Notes under the pieces: generated by a model
Told to the model about the DNA's origin: nothing
What the model saw: only the letters and a program-made list of their open reading frames with translations
The model's database searches: none
In this document: in pieces, positions 16,295 to 24,596 of the stretch
Layout: each line of letters opens with the position of its first letter
Numbering within the stretch: the stretch's first letter is position 1
Assembly (NCBI RefSeq): GCF_003967515.1
Contig: NZ_BIFQ01000001.1
Location: forward strand, 5,518,001-5,582,000
Direction of reading: 5' to 3'
Length of the DNA: 64,000 nucleotides
Source: Dictyobacter aurantiacus
GTDB lineage: Bacteria > Chloroflexota > Ktedonobacteria > Ktedonobacterales > Ktedonobacteraceae
Position numbers and translations under genes: made by a program

Positions 16295-17560
16295 TTAGAT
16301 CTTGCGCAGGCGGGTGCAGGCGGCGAGGAGCAGGGCGGCGGCCAGGCCGGCTGTTATCAGGCCGAAGACGGCGCGGACGTCGAGGGTGACAAGCAGGAGA
16401 CCGCCCAGGGCCGATCCGAGCGGCTCGCTGCCATAGGTAAGGTTGCGAAAGGCGCTATTGACGCGTCCCTGCAGCGCATCGGGTGTCTGGCGCAGGCGGT
16501 AGGTGACCACCGTTACGCCGTAGGCGGGCCAGCTAAAGCTGAACAAGAACTTGCCGATCAGCAGCGAGCCGGGCCAGGGCGAGAGCGCCAGCAGCAGCGC
16601 CGCGCCGATCCAGACGAACAGCGAGGCGCCCAGGATCTGTCCGCCGCGCAAGCGTGCATGCAGCCAGGGGGCGAGCAGGCCGCCCAGGATGCCTCCCAGG
16701 CCGCCGACGCTGAAGATCAGGCCGACGAACTGGACGCTCAGATGCAGCTGACCCTGGGCTCGGATGATCAGCGCCAGTTCCAGCGGGCTGAGCAGGAAAT
16801 TGACCAGCGCCGTGAGCAGGGCCAGCAGGCGCAGCACGCGCTGTCGCCACAGGAAGCGCAGCCCCTCAATGATCTCGTGATAGAGTCGGCGCGGCGCCCC
16901 ATGGTCCGCGCTCGCCACCTGGAACGAAGCGCGCACGCGCAGCAGCGAGAGTCCCGAGAACAGGTACGAGGCGCTATCGACCAGGTAGCCGATGATCGCC
17001 CCTACCTGTACCGCTGGAGCCAGACCGATAATGAATGCCCCCAGGCCGGGACCAAGCAGCGTACCCGTATACTCGGTGGTGGTATCCAGCGCGTAGGCAC
17101 GCGGCAGCTGTTGAGGCGCCACCACGTGGGGCAGCGCCGAGATTTGAGCCAGGCTAAAGAGCACATAGGCGCTCCCCTCGAACAGGGCCACCAGATAGAG
17201 CTGGAGCAGCGTCAGATGTCCCAGCGCGAAAGCCAGCGGCACCGAGCCCAGCGCCAGCCAGCGCAGCAGGTCGCAGCAGATCATCGTGCGCTTGCGATCC
17301 CAGCGATCGATCAACGCGCCGGCTGGCAGGCTGATCAGCAGATAGGGCAGCTGGCGCACAGCCGCGAACAGGCCCGCCTGCGCCGGAGAACGCGTCAGTG
17401 CCAGGATCAGCAGTGGCAGCGCCAGCCCCGAGACACTGGTGCCCAGCGTCGAGATAAGCTGCCCGCTCCACAGCAGTAGGAAATCAGCATTGCGCCACAG
17501 CGGCCGCGCGATCGGCGGCGTCCCGGGTCCCTTTTCGGACGCCGTAGAGGTGTGATCCAT
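16295..17560 (-). CDS. MFS transporter (DHA3/EntS-like)
   Basis: 421 residues, about 12 membrane helices. Loop 2-3 motif GALIDRWDRKRTM and the N-terminal pattern WRNADFLLLWSGQLISTLG match MFS_3-type drug and siderophore exporters. Start MDHTST is chosen since GGAAGGAATACC lies about 11 nt upstream; the frame is open 27 more codons. Ends in a run of Ala/Leu (ITAGLAAALLLAACTRLRKI). Substrate unknown. Upstream is a 477-bp gap that ends at a divergent small membrane protein. Confidence 0.88.
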   Translation of the reverse strand: MDHTSTASEKGPGTPPIARPLWRNADFLLLWSGQLISTLGTSVSGLALPLLILALTRSPAQAGLFAAVRQLPYLLISLPAGALIDRWDRKRTMICCDLLRWLALGSVPLAFALGHLTLLQLYLVALFEGSAYVLFSLAQISALPHVVAPQQLPRAYALDTTTEYTGTLLGPGLGAFIIGLAPAVQVGAIIGYLVDSASYLFSGLSLLRVRASFQVASADHGAPRRLYHEIIEGLRFLWRQRVLRLLALLTALVNFLLSPLELALIIRAQGQLHLSVQFVGLIFSVGGLGGILGGLLAPWLHARLRGGQILGASLFVWIGAALLLALSPWPGSLLIGKFLFSFSWPAYGVTVVTYRLRQTPDALQGRVNSAFRNLTYGSEPLGSALGGLLLVTLDVRAVFGLITAGLAAALLLAACTRLRKI

Positions 17561-18037
17561 GAGTAGGTATTCCTTCCCAACAAAGCTTTCGTAGCGTAGA
17601 AAAACGAGTTTTGCGGGACGGAAATGGAGGGGAGCGGGCACTACAAATAACGCCCGCCGATCGTGGCGCGCGTCTAGCGTATGTATGCCGGCGTGTGATC
17701 GCGTGAGCCGGCCAGAACCAGAAGATGCTACCTTATAGAGGTATGGTCCAAAGTGAGCTCCTGATGGTGAAATTGATCATTGATTTTGTGATGAGTAACT
17801 GCTTACAAGCATGCCACAAAGGGGTCACGCTGTCAAACAATCGCGGCCGCGCAGTTTGGTGGATCGGATAGACGGCGGTCAATGCAAGCCAAAACGTGGT
17901 ATGATGAAGAGGCTTGCAGTGAAGCCGGGCCAGGGTTGTCAGCGTATTAGTAGAAGAGTAGAAAGAGGAACCTACAGGAGCGCAGAGCGCAATGAAAAAC
18001 GTATAATAGTGCACATCGCAGTTAAAGGATGGATACC
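17561..18037. other. Divergent gap, no gene recognised
   Basis: Promoter zone for the MFS gene (minus) and the small membrane protein (plus). Frames present are Arg/Cys-rich shadows without ribosome sites. Confidence 0.45.
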
Positions 18038-18241
18038 ATGTTCCAGCGTTGGCCAAACGAAAATATCTTGATCGTCTTTGGAGGTGTTGCCCTGGCTGTA
18101 TACATTATCGATCGTATTATGCCAGGAATCACAGGACTGTATTCCTTCTTTACCAGCGAATGCCTGTTTAGCCTGGTTGGTATCTGTGCCGTCGTGCTGG
18201 GTTGTGCTGGCCTCTATAGCACCTGGAGACGTGGCTACTAG
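18038..18241 (+). CDS. Small two-helix membrane protein
   Basis: 67 residues: hydrophobic ILIVFGGVALAVYIIDRI (10-27) and LFSLVGICAVVLGCAGLY (43-60) with a charged end WRRGY. Start MFQRWP is 8 nt after AAAGGA; the ATG three codons earlier overlaps that site. Not recognised; such proteins often are membrane-stress or accessory subunits. Convergent with the GNAT gene 25 bp downstream. Confidence 0.65.
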   Translation: MFQRWPNENILIVFGGVALAVYIIDRIMPGITGLYSFFTSECLFSLVGICAVVLGCAGLYSTWRRGY

Positions 18242-18266
18242 CCGCGCCCCGAGCGGAATAGATGTC

Positions 18267-18833
18267 CTAACTATCCGCGCGGCTCGCCAGCGACTTTGCC
18301 ATCAGAATATCGGGTTTGCCGATGCCACTAGCGTCGGGGACGACGCCAACGATGGTGTAGCCCAGCTTCTGATAGAACGCATAGGGATGGTGTCGCAGGT
18401 TCTGGATACGCGCGATATGGGTATAGACATCGGGGAAGAGATTGACGCCCGAGAGAGTCGTCTGCCCATGGTCATCATCGGTCCCCAGCATCATCGTCAG
18501 GCCGCCACGCTCCCGTACCTGTTCCTCCAGATCGCGAACCAGCGCCCGCCCGATCCCCTGTCCCTGATGGTCCACATGCACCACCAGCGGATGCAGCTCC
18601 CACACATGGCCGTCGTACTGGCTGACGCCACCGATCCACCCCAGGACCGCTCCATTCTCGTCGCGTGCCACGCGGCTCAGGCGATCGGTCGCCAACGACT
18701 CGCGCACCTCGGCCAGCGCCGTCTCCATATCCGGCCACGGATGGGGTGAGTGATCGCGAAATCCCTCCACCAGGAGCGCCGCCGCCTGCTGCACGCCGTT
18801 TGTGTCCCCGTCCATTAGATCAATAATCCGCAT
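18267..18833 (-). CDS. AAC(6')-like GNAT acetyltransferase
   Basis: 188 residues. LLVEGFRDHSPHPWPDMETA, then ENGAVLGWIGGVSQYDGHVW and ELHPLVVHVDHQGQGIGRAL follow the layout of chromosomal aminoglycoside 6'-N-acetyltransferases of the AAC(6')-I type; QGQGIGRALV (about 93-102) is the acetyl-CoA loop and HPYAFYQKLGYTIVGVVPDA the C-terminal signature. Activity on aminoglycosides is therefore plausible but unproven, as many environmental relatives have other acceptors. Single gene next to a large perfect palindrome. Confidence 0.8.
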   Translation of the reverse strand: MRIIDLMDGDTNGVQQAAALLVEGFRDHSPHPWPDMETALAEVRESLATDRLSRVARDENGAVLGWIGGVSQYDGHVWELHPLVVHVDHQGQGIGRALVRDLEEQVRERGGLTMMLGTDDDHGQTTLSGVNLFPDVYTHIARIQNLRHHPYAFYQKLGYTIVGVVPDASGIGKPDILMAKSLASRADS

Positions 18834-18882
18834 CGCAAAATCCCTTCACTGTCTTTTTTGTTCAAGCGTCACTACCTGCCAT

Positions 18883-18966
18883 ATTATATATTTTGGTCGT
18901 TGCATCACACCCAATTGAATTGCGCGCAATTCAATTGGGTGTGATGCAACGACCAAAATATATAAT
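18883..18966. repeat. Perfect 84-bp palindrome
   Basis: Two 42-bp arms with no spacer and no mismatch (centre TTGCGCGCAA at 18920-18929; outer end ATTATATATTTTGGTCGTTG). It lies 50 bp upstream of the AAC(6')-like gene and carries no conserved tail. Much longer than any operator; a cruciform-prone, possibly recently formed repeat. Confidence 0.85.
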
Positions 18967-19477
18967 GCTATCCCCTTCAGGGAGGGAAGTTCGGGCGAGA
19001 AGAACGCAGCATATTATGCGTTTCAAGGTGTAGGCAGGTCCCATCGATTTGAGCGCGAAGATTAGCCGGGGTAAGGCCGCTCTACGTCCCCATTCACGTC
19101 CGCCATCATCTCGCACAGGGCCGTCGTCTGATAGACGGCGACCCCTTTTCGCGATACAATGATACCGTCTGTAATGGTTCAGCTGGCTAACGGCGGCTCA
19201 TCACTTATTGTATAGTTTGGATCTCGCATTCCTGGTCCCCGTTTTGGATAGGATATGCATCTCATAATATCATAATAGAGAGACATAGCAGGAAGACATG
19301 GTCGCGAGCCAGAGAGGGTTGTGATGCTGGCATACAAACGTTACAATAAGGGGATAGCCTGGATCTATGGGAGAGGATTGACGATATACCTGATATTTGG
19401 ATGTGGCGATACGAGCAGGCACAGAAGCGCCACATGACGCGCTCGCGGAGCAGGCGGCACAGCAGAGGAGTAATGTT
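18967..19477. other. Gap before the hybrid kinase
   Basis: No gene seen. AT-rich near 19200-19390, consistent with the kinase promoter; no clear -35/-10 pair could be chosen. Confidence 0.4.
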
Positions 19478-22400
19478 ATGGATGATATATCGGCTGATAT
19501 GATCTATCTGGATGATGAGGATCATACATTTGCAAATGGTGGCAACGTAGGCCAGCTGATGCGAGCGTATGACTGGGCCTCATCTCCGGTAGGGGCAGTG
19601 GAGGACTGGCCGCAGAGTCTGCGTACCGCGGTCAGCATCTGCCTGGCGTCTCAGTTCCCGATGCTCATCTGGTGGGGACCGGAGTACGTGATGCTCTACA
19701 ACGACGCGTACGCCGCCATCCTTGGCGAAAAACATCCGCGCGCGCTGGGACGACCCGGCTTCGAATGCTGGTCGGAGATCTGGGACGTCATCGGGCCGAT
19801 GTTAGACGGGGTCATGCGTGACGGGAAAGCCACGTGGTCCGAGAACCTGCCACTGCTGATCAAGCGCAGCGGCTTCATGGAAGAATCCTATTTTACATTT
19901 TCTTATAGTCCCATGCGTGGTGAGGATGGCAGCATTGCGGGTATCTTTACGGCGGTGACCGAGACGACGGCGCAGGTGGTGGGTGCGCGTCGCATGCGTG
20001 GTCTACGCGCCCTGGCTGCCAGCACCGCTGAGGCGCGCACCCTGCAGGATGTATGCGAGGTGGCGGCCCATACGTTGCTTGAATATTCTGACGATGTGCC
20101 ATTCTCGCTGCTTTACCTGCTGTCACAGGATGGGGCGTGGGTGCGGCTGGCCGCCGCCAGCCACTGGCCGGACGACATGCGAGCTCCGATTGCAGAGTAT
20201 GAAATAATGGATGAGGAGCGTGAGCTGTGGCCATTTTCACAGGTCCAGCAACAGCGGCGCCCGCTGTTGCTGGACGATGTGGCGGGGCGCCTGGCGGGTG
20301 TTTGGGGAGGTGGGGGACTGGCAGACGCGGGTTTGCCAGAGAAGGCGCTGGTGCTACCGGTGGCTCAGGCGGGCCAGGCGGAGCCTTATGGCTTCCTGGT
20401 CGCGGGCATCAATCCGCGCCAGGTATTTGATGATGACTATCGCGGCTTTCTGACGCTACTGGCCGGCCAGGTCGCCACCGCCTGCGCGGCGGCGCGCGCG
20501 TACCAGGACGCACAGGAGCGGGCTGAGGCGCTGGCCGAGCTCGACCGCGCCAAGACCACCTTCTTCCACAATATCAGCCACGAATTTCGCACACCGCTGA
20601 CGCTGGCGCTGGGTCCGCTGGAGGCCGTGCTGGCGGACCGCACCCATCTCCTGACCGAGGAGCAGCGTACGCACCTGGAGATGGTGCGCCGCAACGAGTT
20701 GCGCCAACTCAAGCTGGTGAATACACTGCTGGACTTCTCGCGCATTGAGGCTGGCCGCATCGATGCTTTCTATATGCCGACCGACCTGGCTCAACTGACC
20801 CGCGACCTGTCCAGCTCATTTCGATCGGCGATTGAGAAGGCGCACCTGTGGCTACAGGTGGATTGTGAGCCGCTCCCCGAGCCGATCTATGTCGATCGAG
20901 AGATGTGGGAGAAGATCGTTCTCAATCTGATCTCGAACGCCTTTAAATATACCTTGAGAGGCGGCATCCATGTCTCCTTGCGCCTGGAAGGTGCGGACGC
21001 CGTGCTGATGGTGCAGGATAGCGGTATTGGCATATCGCCGGAGGATCAGAGGCATCTCTTCGAGCGCTTCTACCGCGTGCGCCAGGTTCAGGCTCGTACC
21101 CAGGAGGGATCAGGCATCGGCCTGTCGCTGGTGCAGGAACTGGTACGCCTGCATGGAGGGACCATCTCGGTCACCAGCCAGCCGGGTGTTGGTACTACCT
21201 TCACCATTCGTATCCCGCGTGGCTACCTTCATCTGCCAACTGATCGCGTGGAGATGGAGCGCACGTTGCCTCCCTCCTCTGCCATAGGAGCGCTCCCCTA
21301 CGTCGAGGAGGTTCTGCGCTGGCTACCTGAGGAGCAGCGGCGGCCAGCTGAGATCGCGCCCTCGCTCTCGACCGGCGCGCTGATATCGACGCGCCATCCC
21401 GTCAATGATCATGAGGGCCGGGCGCCCAGGTTGCTGGTCGTGGATGATAACGCCGATATGCGCGACTACCTGGACCATCTCCTCTCCCCTACCTACAGCG
21501 TATCCCTGGCCTCTAACGGATACGAGGCGTTAGAAGTAGCCAGGGCCGAGCGACCGGATATGATTATCAGCGATGTCATGATGCCCGGCATGGATGGTTT
21601 CGCCCTGCTATCCACCCTGCACGGCGACCCGGCCACGCACAACATTCCGTTCCTGTTGCTCTCGGCCCGAGCCGGAGAGGAAGCCACCCTGGAGGGACTG
21701 CTGGCTGGCGCCGACGACTATCTGACCAAGCCCTTCTCCGCCCGCGAACTGCTTGGCCGAGTGCAGGCGCGGCTGGAAATCGCCCGCCTGCAGCGCGAGG
21801 CCGAAAGCGCGCGCCAGCGCCTGCACGATCTATTCATGCAGGCCCCCGCCGTCATCGCCGTCTTACACGGTCCCGAACACGTCTTCATACTGGCCAATCC
21901 CGGCTACGCGCAGATCGTTGGCCGTCCCGCTGAGGACCTGCTTGGCAAGCCGATCCGAGAGGCACTGCCAGAACTGAATGGGCAGGGCTTCATAAAGCTG
22001 CTGGACCGTGTCTATCGCACCGGTGAGACCTTCTACGGCAACGAGATGCTGGTGCGACTCGACCGCCAGGGCAATGGCGAGCTGGAAGACGTGTACTTTA
22101 ACTTTGTCTACCAGGCCGCGTACGATACCACGAGTAGCATCGACGGCATCCTGGTCCACGCGGTCGACGTCACCGAACAGGTGCGGGCGCGCAAGCGGGC
22201 CGAGATCCTGCTGGAGGCGCTGGAGGAGGCCGACCGGCGCAAAGATGAATTCCTGCACATGGTCAGCCACGAGCTGCGCACCCCGATTACCGCCATCAAA
22301 GGCAACATTCAGCTCTCCCAGCGACGCCTGAAGCGGCTGGCGGCGGATCTGCAGCAGTCGACGCTGCCCTCGCTCGACGAACTGCGCCAGATGCATAGTC

Positions 22401-22990
22401 TGCTGACGCAGTTGTTGGAGCGGGCCGCCCGTCAGATCGAGACGCAGAAGCGCCTGATCAACGACCTGCTGGACGTCTCGCGCATCCAATCGGGCAAGCT
22501 TGATCTCTCCCTGCAAACATGCGACCTGACCGATCTCGTCAGGGAGGTCGTGCTTGATCAGCGTTCCAGCACCCCCCATCGTCAGATTGAACTGCTGCTA
22601 GAGCCCGGGCTGGAATCGCTGGCGGTCATGGTGGACCCGGGGCGCATCGAACAGGTGGTCAACAACTATCTGACCAATGCCATCAAATACGCGCCAGCTG
22701 ACAAAGAGATTACCGTCGGCGTCGAGGTCGTGGACCGGGAGAGGCAGGCGCGCGTCTGGGTGCGCGATCGCGGGCCGGGGCTCAATGCCCGCCAGCAGCA
22801 GCAGATCTGGGAGCGCTTCTACCAGGACCCCGATATCCCGGTTCAGGCTGGCAGCGGGCAGGGTATGGGCCTGGGACTGCACATCTGCCAGACGATTATC
22901 AACATGCACAATGGCCGGGTTGGCGTTGAGAGCGAGCCGGGTCATGGCGCGACCTTCTGGTTTACCCTTCCCCTGCTCGAAGCCCAATAA
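19478..22990 (+). CDS. Hybrid sensor protein with two histidine kinases and a receiver
   Basis: 1170 residues, no transmembrane helix, so cytoplasmic. Order: PAS-like sensor (about 30-170, LYNDAYAAILGEKHPRALGR), GAF (about 185-340), HisKA with H368 in ISHEFRTPL, HATPase (N box NLISNAFKYT, G boxes DSGIGIS and GSGIGLS), receiver (DDN at its start, phosphoacceptor D699 in SDVMMPGMDG), PAS (about 770-900), second HisKA with H931 in VSHELRTPI, second HATPase (NYLTNAIKYA, DRGPGLN, GMGLGLH). Start is 7 nt after AGAGGAG. The input is unknown and no separate output regulator is adjacent; the internal receiver must pass the signal on. Confidence 0.92.
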   Translation: MDDISADMIYLDDEDHTFANGGNVGQLMRAYDWASSPVGAVEDWPQSLRTAVSICLASQFPMLIWWGPEYVMLYNDAYAAILGEKHPRALGRPGFECWSEIWDVIGPMLDGVMRDGKATWSENLPLLIKRSGFMEESYFTFSYSPMRGEDGSIAGIFTAVTETTAQVVGARRMRGLRALAASTAEARTLQDVCEVAAHTLLEYSDDVPFSLLYLLSQDGAWVRLAAASHWPDDMRAPIAEYEIMDEERELWPFSQVQQQRRPLLLDDVAGRLAGVWGGGGLADAGLPEKALVLPVAQAGQAEPYGFLVAGINPRQVFDDDYRGFLTLLAGQVATACAAARAYQDAQERAEALAELDRAKTTFFHNISHEFRTPLTLALGPLEAVLADRTHLLTEEQRTHLEMVRRNELRQLKLVNTLLDFSRIEAGRIDAFYMPTDLAQLTRDLSSSFRSAIEKAHLWLQVDCEPLPEPIYVDREMWEKIVLNLISNAFKYTLRGGIHVSLRLEGADAVLMVQDSGIGISPEDQRHLFERFYRVRQVQARTQEGSGIGLSLVQELVRLHGGTISVTSQPGVGTTFTIRIPRGYLHLPTDRVEMERTLPPSSAIGALPYVEEVLRWLPEEQRRPAEIAPSLSTGALISTRHPVNDHEGRAPRLLVVDDNADMRDYLDHLLSPTYSVSLASNGYEALEVARAERPDMIISDVMMPGMDGFALLSTLHGDPATHNIPFLLLSARAGEEATLEGLLAGADDYLTKPFSARELLGRVQARLEIARLQREAESARQRLHDLFMQAPAVIAVLHGPEHVFILANPGYAQIVGRPAEDLLGKPIREALPELNGQGFIKLLDRVYRTGETFYGNEMLVRLDRQGNGELEDVYFNFVYQAAYDTTSSIDGILVHAVDVTEQVRARKRAEILLEALEEADRRKDEFLHMVSHELRTPITAIKGNIQLSQRRLKRLAADLQQSTLPSLDELRQMHSLLTQLLERAARQIETQKRLINDLLDVSRIQSGKLDLSLQTCDLTDLVREVVLDQRSSTPHRQIELLLEPGLESLAVMVDPGRIEQVVNNYLTNAIKYAPADKEITVGVEVVDRERQARVWVRDRGPGLNARQQQQIWERFYQDPDIPVQAGSGQGMGLGLHICQTIINMHNGRVGVESEPGHGATFWFTLPLLEAQ

Positions 22991-22993
22991 AAA

Positions 22994-23019
22994 AGCCTGG
23001 GGGCGTGGCGCCCCAGGCT
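22994..23019 (+). terminator. Hairpin after the hybrid kinase
   Basis: AGCCTGGGG/CCCCAGGCT stem starting 4 bp after the stop, with A5 before it but no T-run after it. It therefore fits a terminator only for the minus direction, or an RNA-stabilising hairpin. Confidence 0.45.
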
Positions 23020-23234
23020 GGCCTCCAGTCGGCAAACGCGGGCACGCAGCCGGAGCCGCGTGCCCGTATGGCGAACCCCAGAAGGACCAGGGGGTGGGAG
23101 GAATGCCGCCAGTGAGCCTCTGCTGACTCTTTCTTGCTTTCTCTCTCAAATCTGGAAATCTGGCGCGAGGCTCAACACTTTCAACGTAACACGCTGGCGC
23201 ACCTTTGAGAGGGGAGATGGTATCTTTAGTGGAA

Positions 23235-23292
23235 CGTGCGCGCCCGGGCACGGGGCGGCTTTGCGGCCAATCCGGGGCAAGCCCAGCACCTA
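23235..23292. repeat. REP repeat, GCCGGGGCAAGCCCGGC type
   Basis: CGCGCCCGGGCACGGGGCGG, CTTTGCGGCCAATCCGGGGC, AAGCCCAGCACCTACG. It abuts the start of the nitrilase-family gene and may contribute to its leader. Confidence 0.55.
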
Positions 23293-23312
23293 CGAGATGG
23301 AGAACAAAAGGT

Positions 23313-24071
23313 ATGAAGGTGACCGTGTGTGAATTTCCTGATGAGCGCAAGGCGTTCGCGCAGGTCTGGGAAGAGTTTGTTGTCTATGTTCGCGAGCAGC
23401 GGAGCGAGCTGGTGCTGCTGCCGGAGTTGCCGTTTTCCGCCTGGTTCGCCAGGACGCCGAGCTTCGATGAGCAGGTCTGGCAGCGGGCGCAGAGAGAGCA
23501 TGATGAGGGGATGGGTGCGCTGTCCGCGCTGTCCCCGGCGACCGTGCTGGGGACCCACCTGGTAACCGAAGAGGGGCGGCACTTCAATCGCGGCTTCTGT
23601 TGGACGCCGGATGTGGGCTATCAGGGGGTGCACGACAAATATTATTTCCCTAACGAAGAGGACTTCTACGAGCGCAACTGGTTTGATCGCAACCGGCGCG
23701 ACTTCTCGCTGGTGCGGCCAGGGGGTGAGCTGGCCATCGGCTTCCTGATCTGTACCGAAGTGATGTTCAATGAATGGGCCAGGTATTATGGCCGGCAGGG
23801 AGCCAATATCATTGCCGCGCCGCGGGCCTCAAGCATGAACTACGAACGCTGGATCGTCGCCCTGCGCATGGCCGCCATCGCCTCCGGCGCCTTTGTAATC
23901 TCGTCCAACCGCGTCGATGAGCACCTGTTCCTTGGACGTGGAGTGATCATTAATCCCGAGGGAGAGGTGCTGGCCGTGACCTCGCGCCAGGAGCCGTTTA
24001 TCACGCTGGACATCGACCTGGAGGAGAGCGCGCGGGCGAAGCGGAGCTATCCGCGTGATGTGTGGGAATAA
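23313..24071 (+). CDS. Nitrilase/carbon-nitrogen hydrolase family protein
   Basis: 252 residues. The Glu-Lys-Cys triad is visible: E38 in LLPELPFSAW, K109 in VHDKYYFPNEEDFYE, C147 in FLICTEVMFNEW. Acts on amides or nitriles of C-N bonds; branch (amidase, carbamylase or nitrilase) is unclear. Residues RASSMNYERWIVALRMAAIA and SNRVDE are typical for the aliphatic amidase/carbamylase part of the family. Start MKVTVC is the best fit to the family N-terminus; the preceding ribosome site is weak (GGAGAACAAAAGGT). Confidence 0.88.
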   Translation: MKVTVCEFPDERKAFAQVWEEFVVYVREQRSELVLLPELPFSAWFARTPSFDEQVWQRAQREHDEGMGALSALSPATVLGTHLVTEEGRHFNRGFCWTPDVGYQGVHDKYYFPNEEDFYERNWFDRNRRDFSLVRPGGELAIGFLICTEVMFNEWARYYGRQGANIIAAPRASSMNYERWIVALRMAAIASGAFVISSNRVDEHLFLGRGVIINPEGEVLAVTSRQEPFITLDIDLEESARAKRSYPRDVWE

Positions 24072-24089
24072 ATGGGTGAGCGTGAATGT

Positions 24090-24265
24090 CGGGGGGATGC
24101 CGAACCGGCCGGGTACGGGGCCGCAATCGCTGGCGCTCGCGGCCCGGACGACCGTTGAAGGTCGTCCCTACAGGTGCGTGTCGCGTTGGGGTGTGCGTTA
24201 CGCGTTGGGGTGCGTATTACGCGTTGGGGTGCGCGTTGCGTGTTTTGGCGCGTGTCACGTTGGGG
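24090..24265. repeat. REP fragment and degenerate GCGTTGGGGTGCGT repeats
   Basis: GCCGGGTACGGGGCCGCAAT and GACGACCGTTGAAGGTCGTC form REP-like structure; 24180-24250 then shows four imperfect copies of about 18 bp built on CGCGTTGGGGTGCG. No gene. Confidence 0.5.
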
Positions 24266-24376
24266 CGGGATCATCATATATGATTGCAGCATGCTCGCCC
24301 GCACGTACTCTCGTCATTTTTCTTGTTGCTTGCGCTAAAGTTGAAAGTCTTGGCGCTAAAGGCCGCCCTTTTATGG

Positions 24377-24481
24377 ATGCGGCACCCTTCCTCCTGGATG
24401 CGACACCCTTCCTCCTGGATGCGGCACCCTTCCTCCTGGATGCGGCACCCTTCCTCCTGGATGCGGCACCTTTCCTCCTTG
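24377..24481. repeat. 21-bp tandem repeat, five copies
   Basis: Unit ATGCGGCACCCTTCCTCCTG plus G, repeated five times (with one GCGAC variant and one TTTCC variant), ending directly at the hairpin element, whose stem begins with the same word GATGCGGCA. Both strands stay open because 21 is a multiple of three, but the frames have no ribosome site and are not called. Confidence 0.85.
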
Positions 24482-24482
24482 A

Positions 24483-24579
24483 ATAGGGATGCGGCAGGGG
24501 CGCGACAGCGCCCCTGCCGCATCCCTATAAAAAAACAGCGCGGCCGCGTAGCGGACGCCCGTGCGGGGGCGCTCAAAAT
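24483..24579 (+). repeat. Variable-stem hairpin element, copy 3
   Basis: 20-21 bp perfect stem (ATAGGGATGCGGCAGGGGCG, loop CGACAG), then A7 and the tail CAGCGCGGCCGCGTAGCGGA, CGCCCGTGCGGGGGCGCTCA. Lies just downstream of the HEAT-repeat gene. Confidence 0.78.
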
Positions 24580-24596
24580 CCCCCGCAGCGCCATCC

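Noticed and set aside
16235..17479. 414-codon plus-strand frame inside the second MFS gene
   Set aside because: Gln/Arg/Ala-rich antisense shadow of a membrane protein gene.
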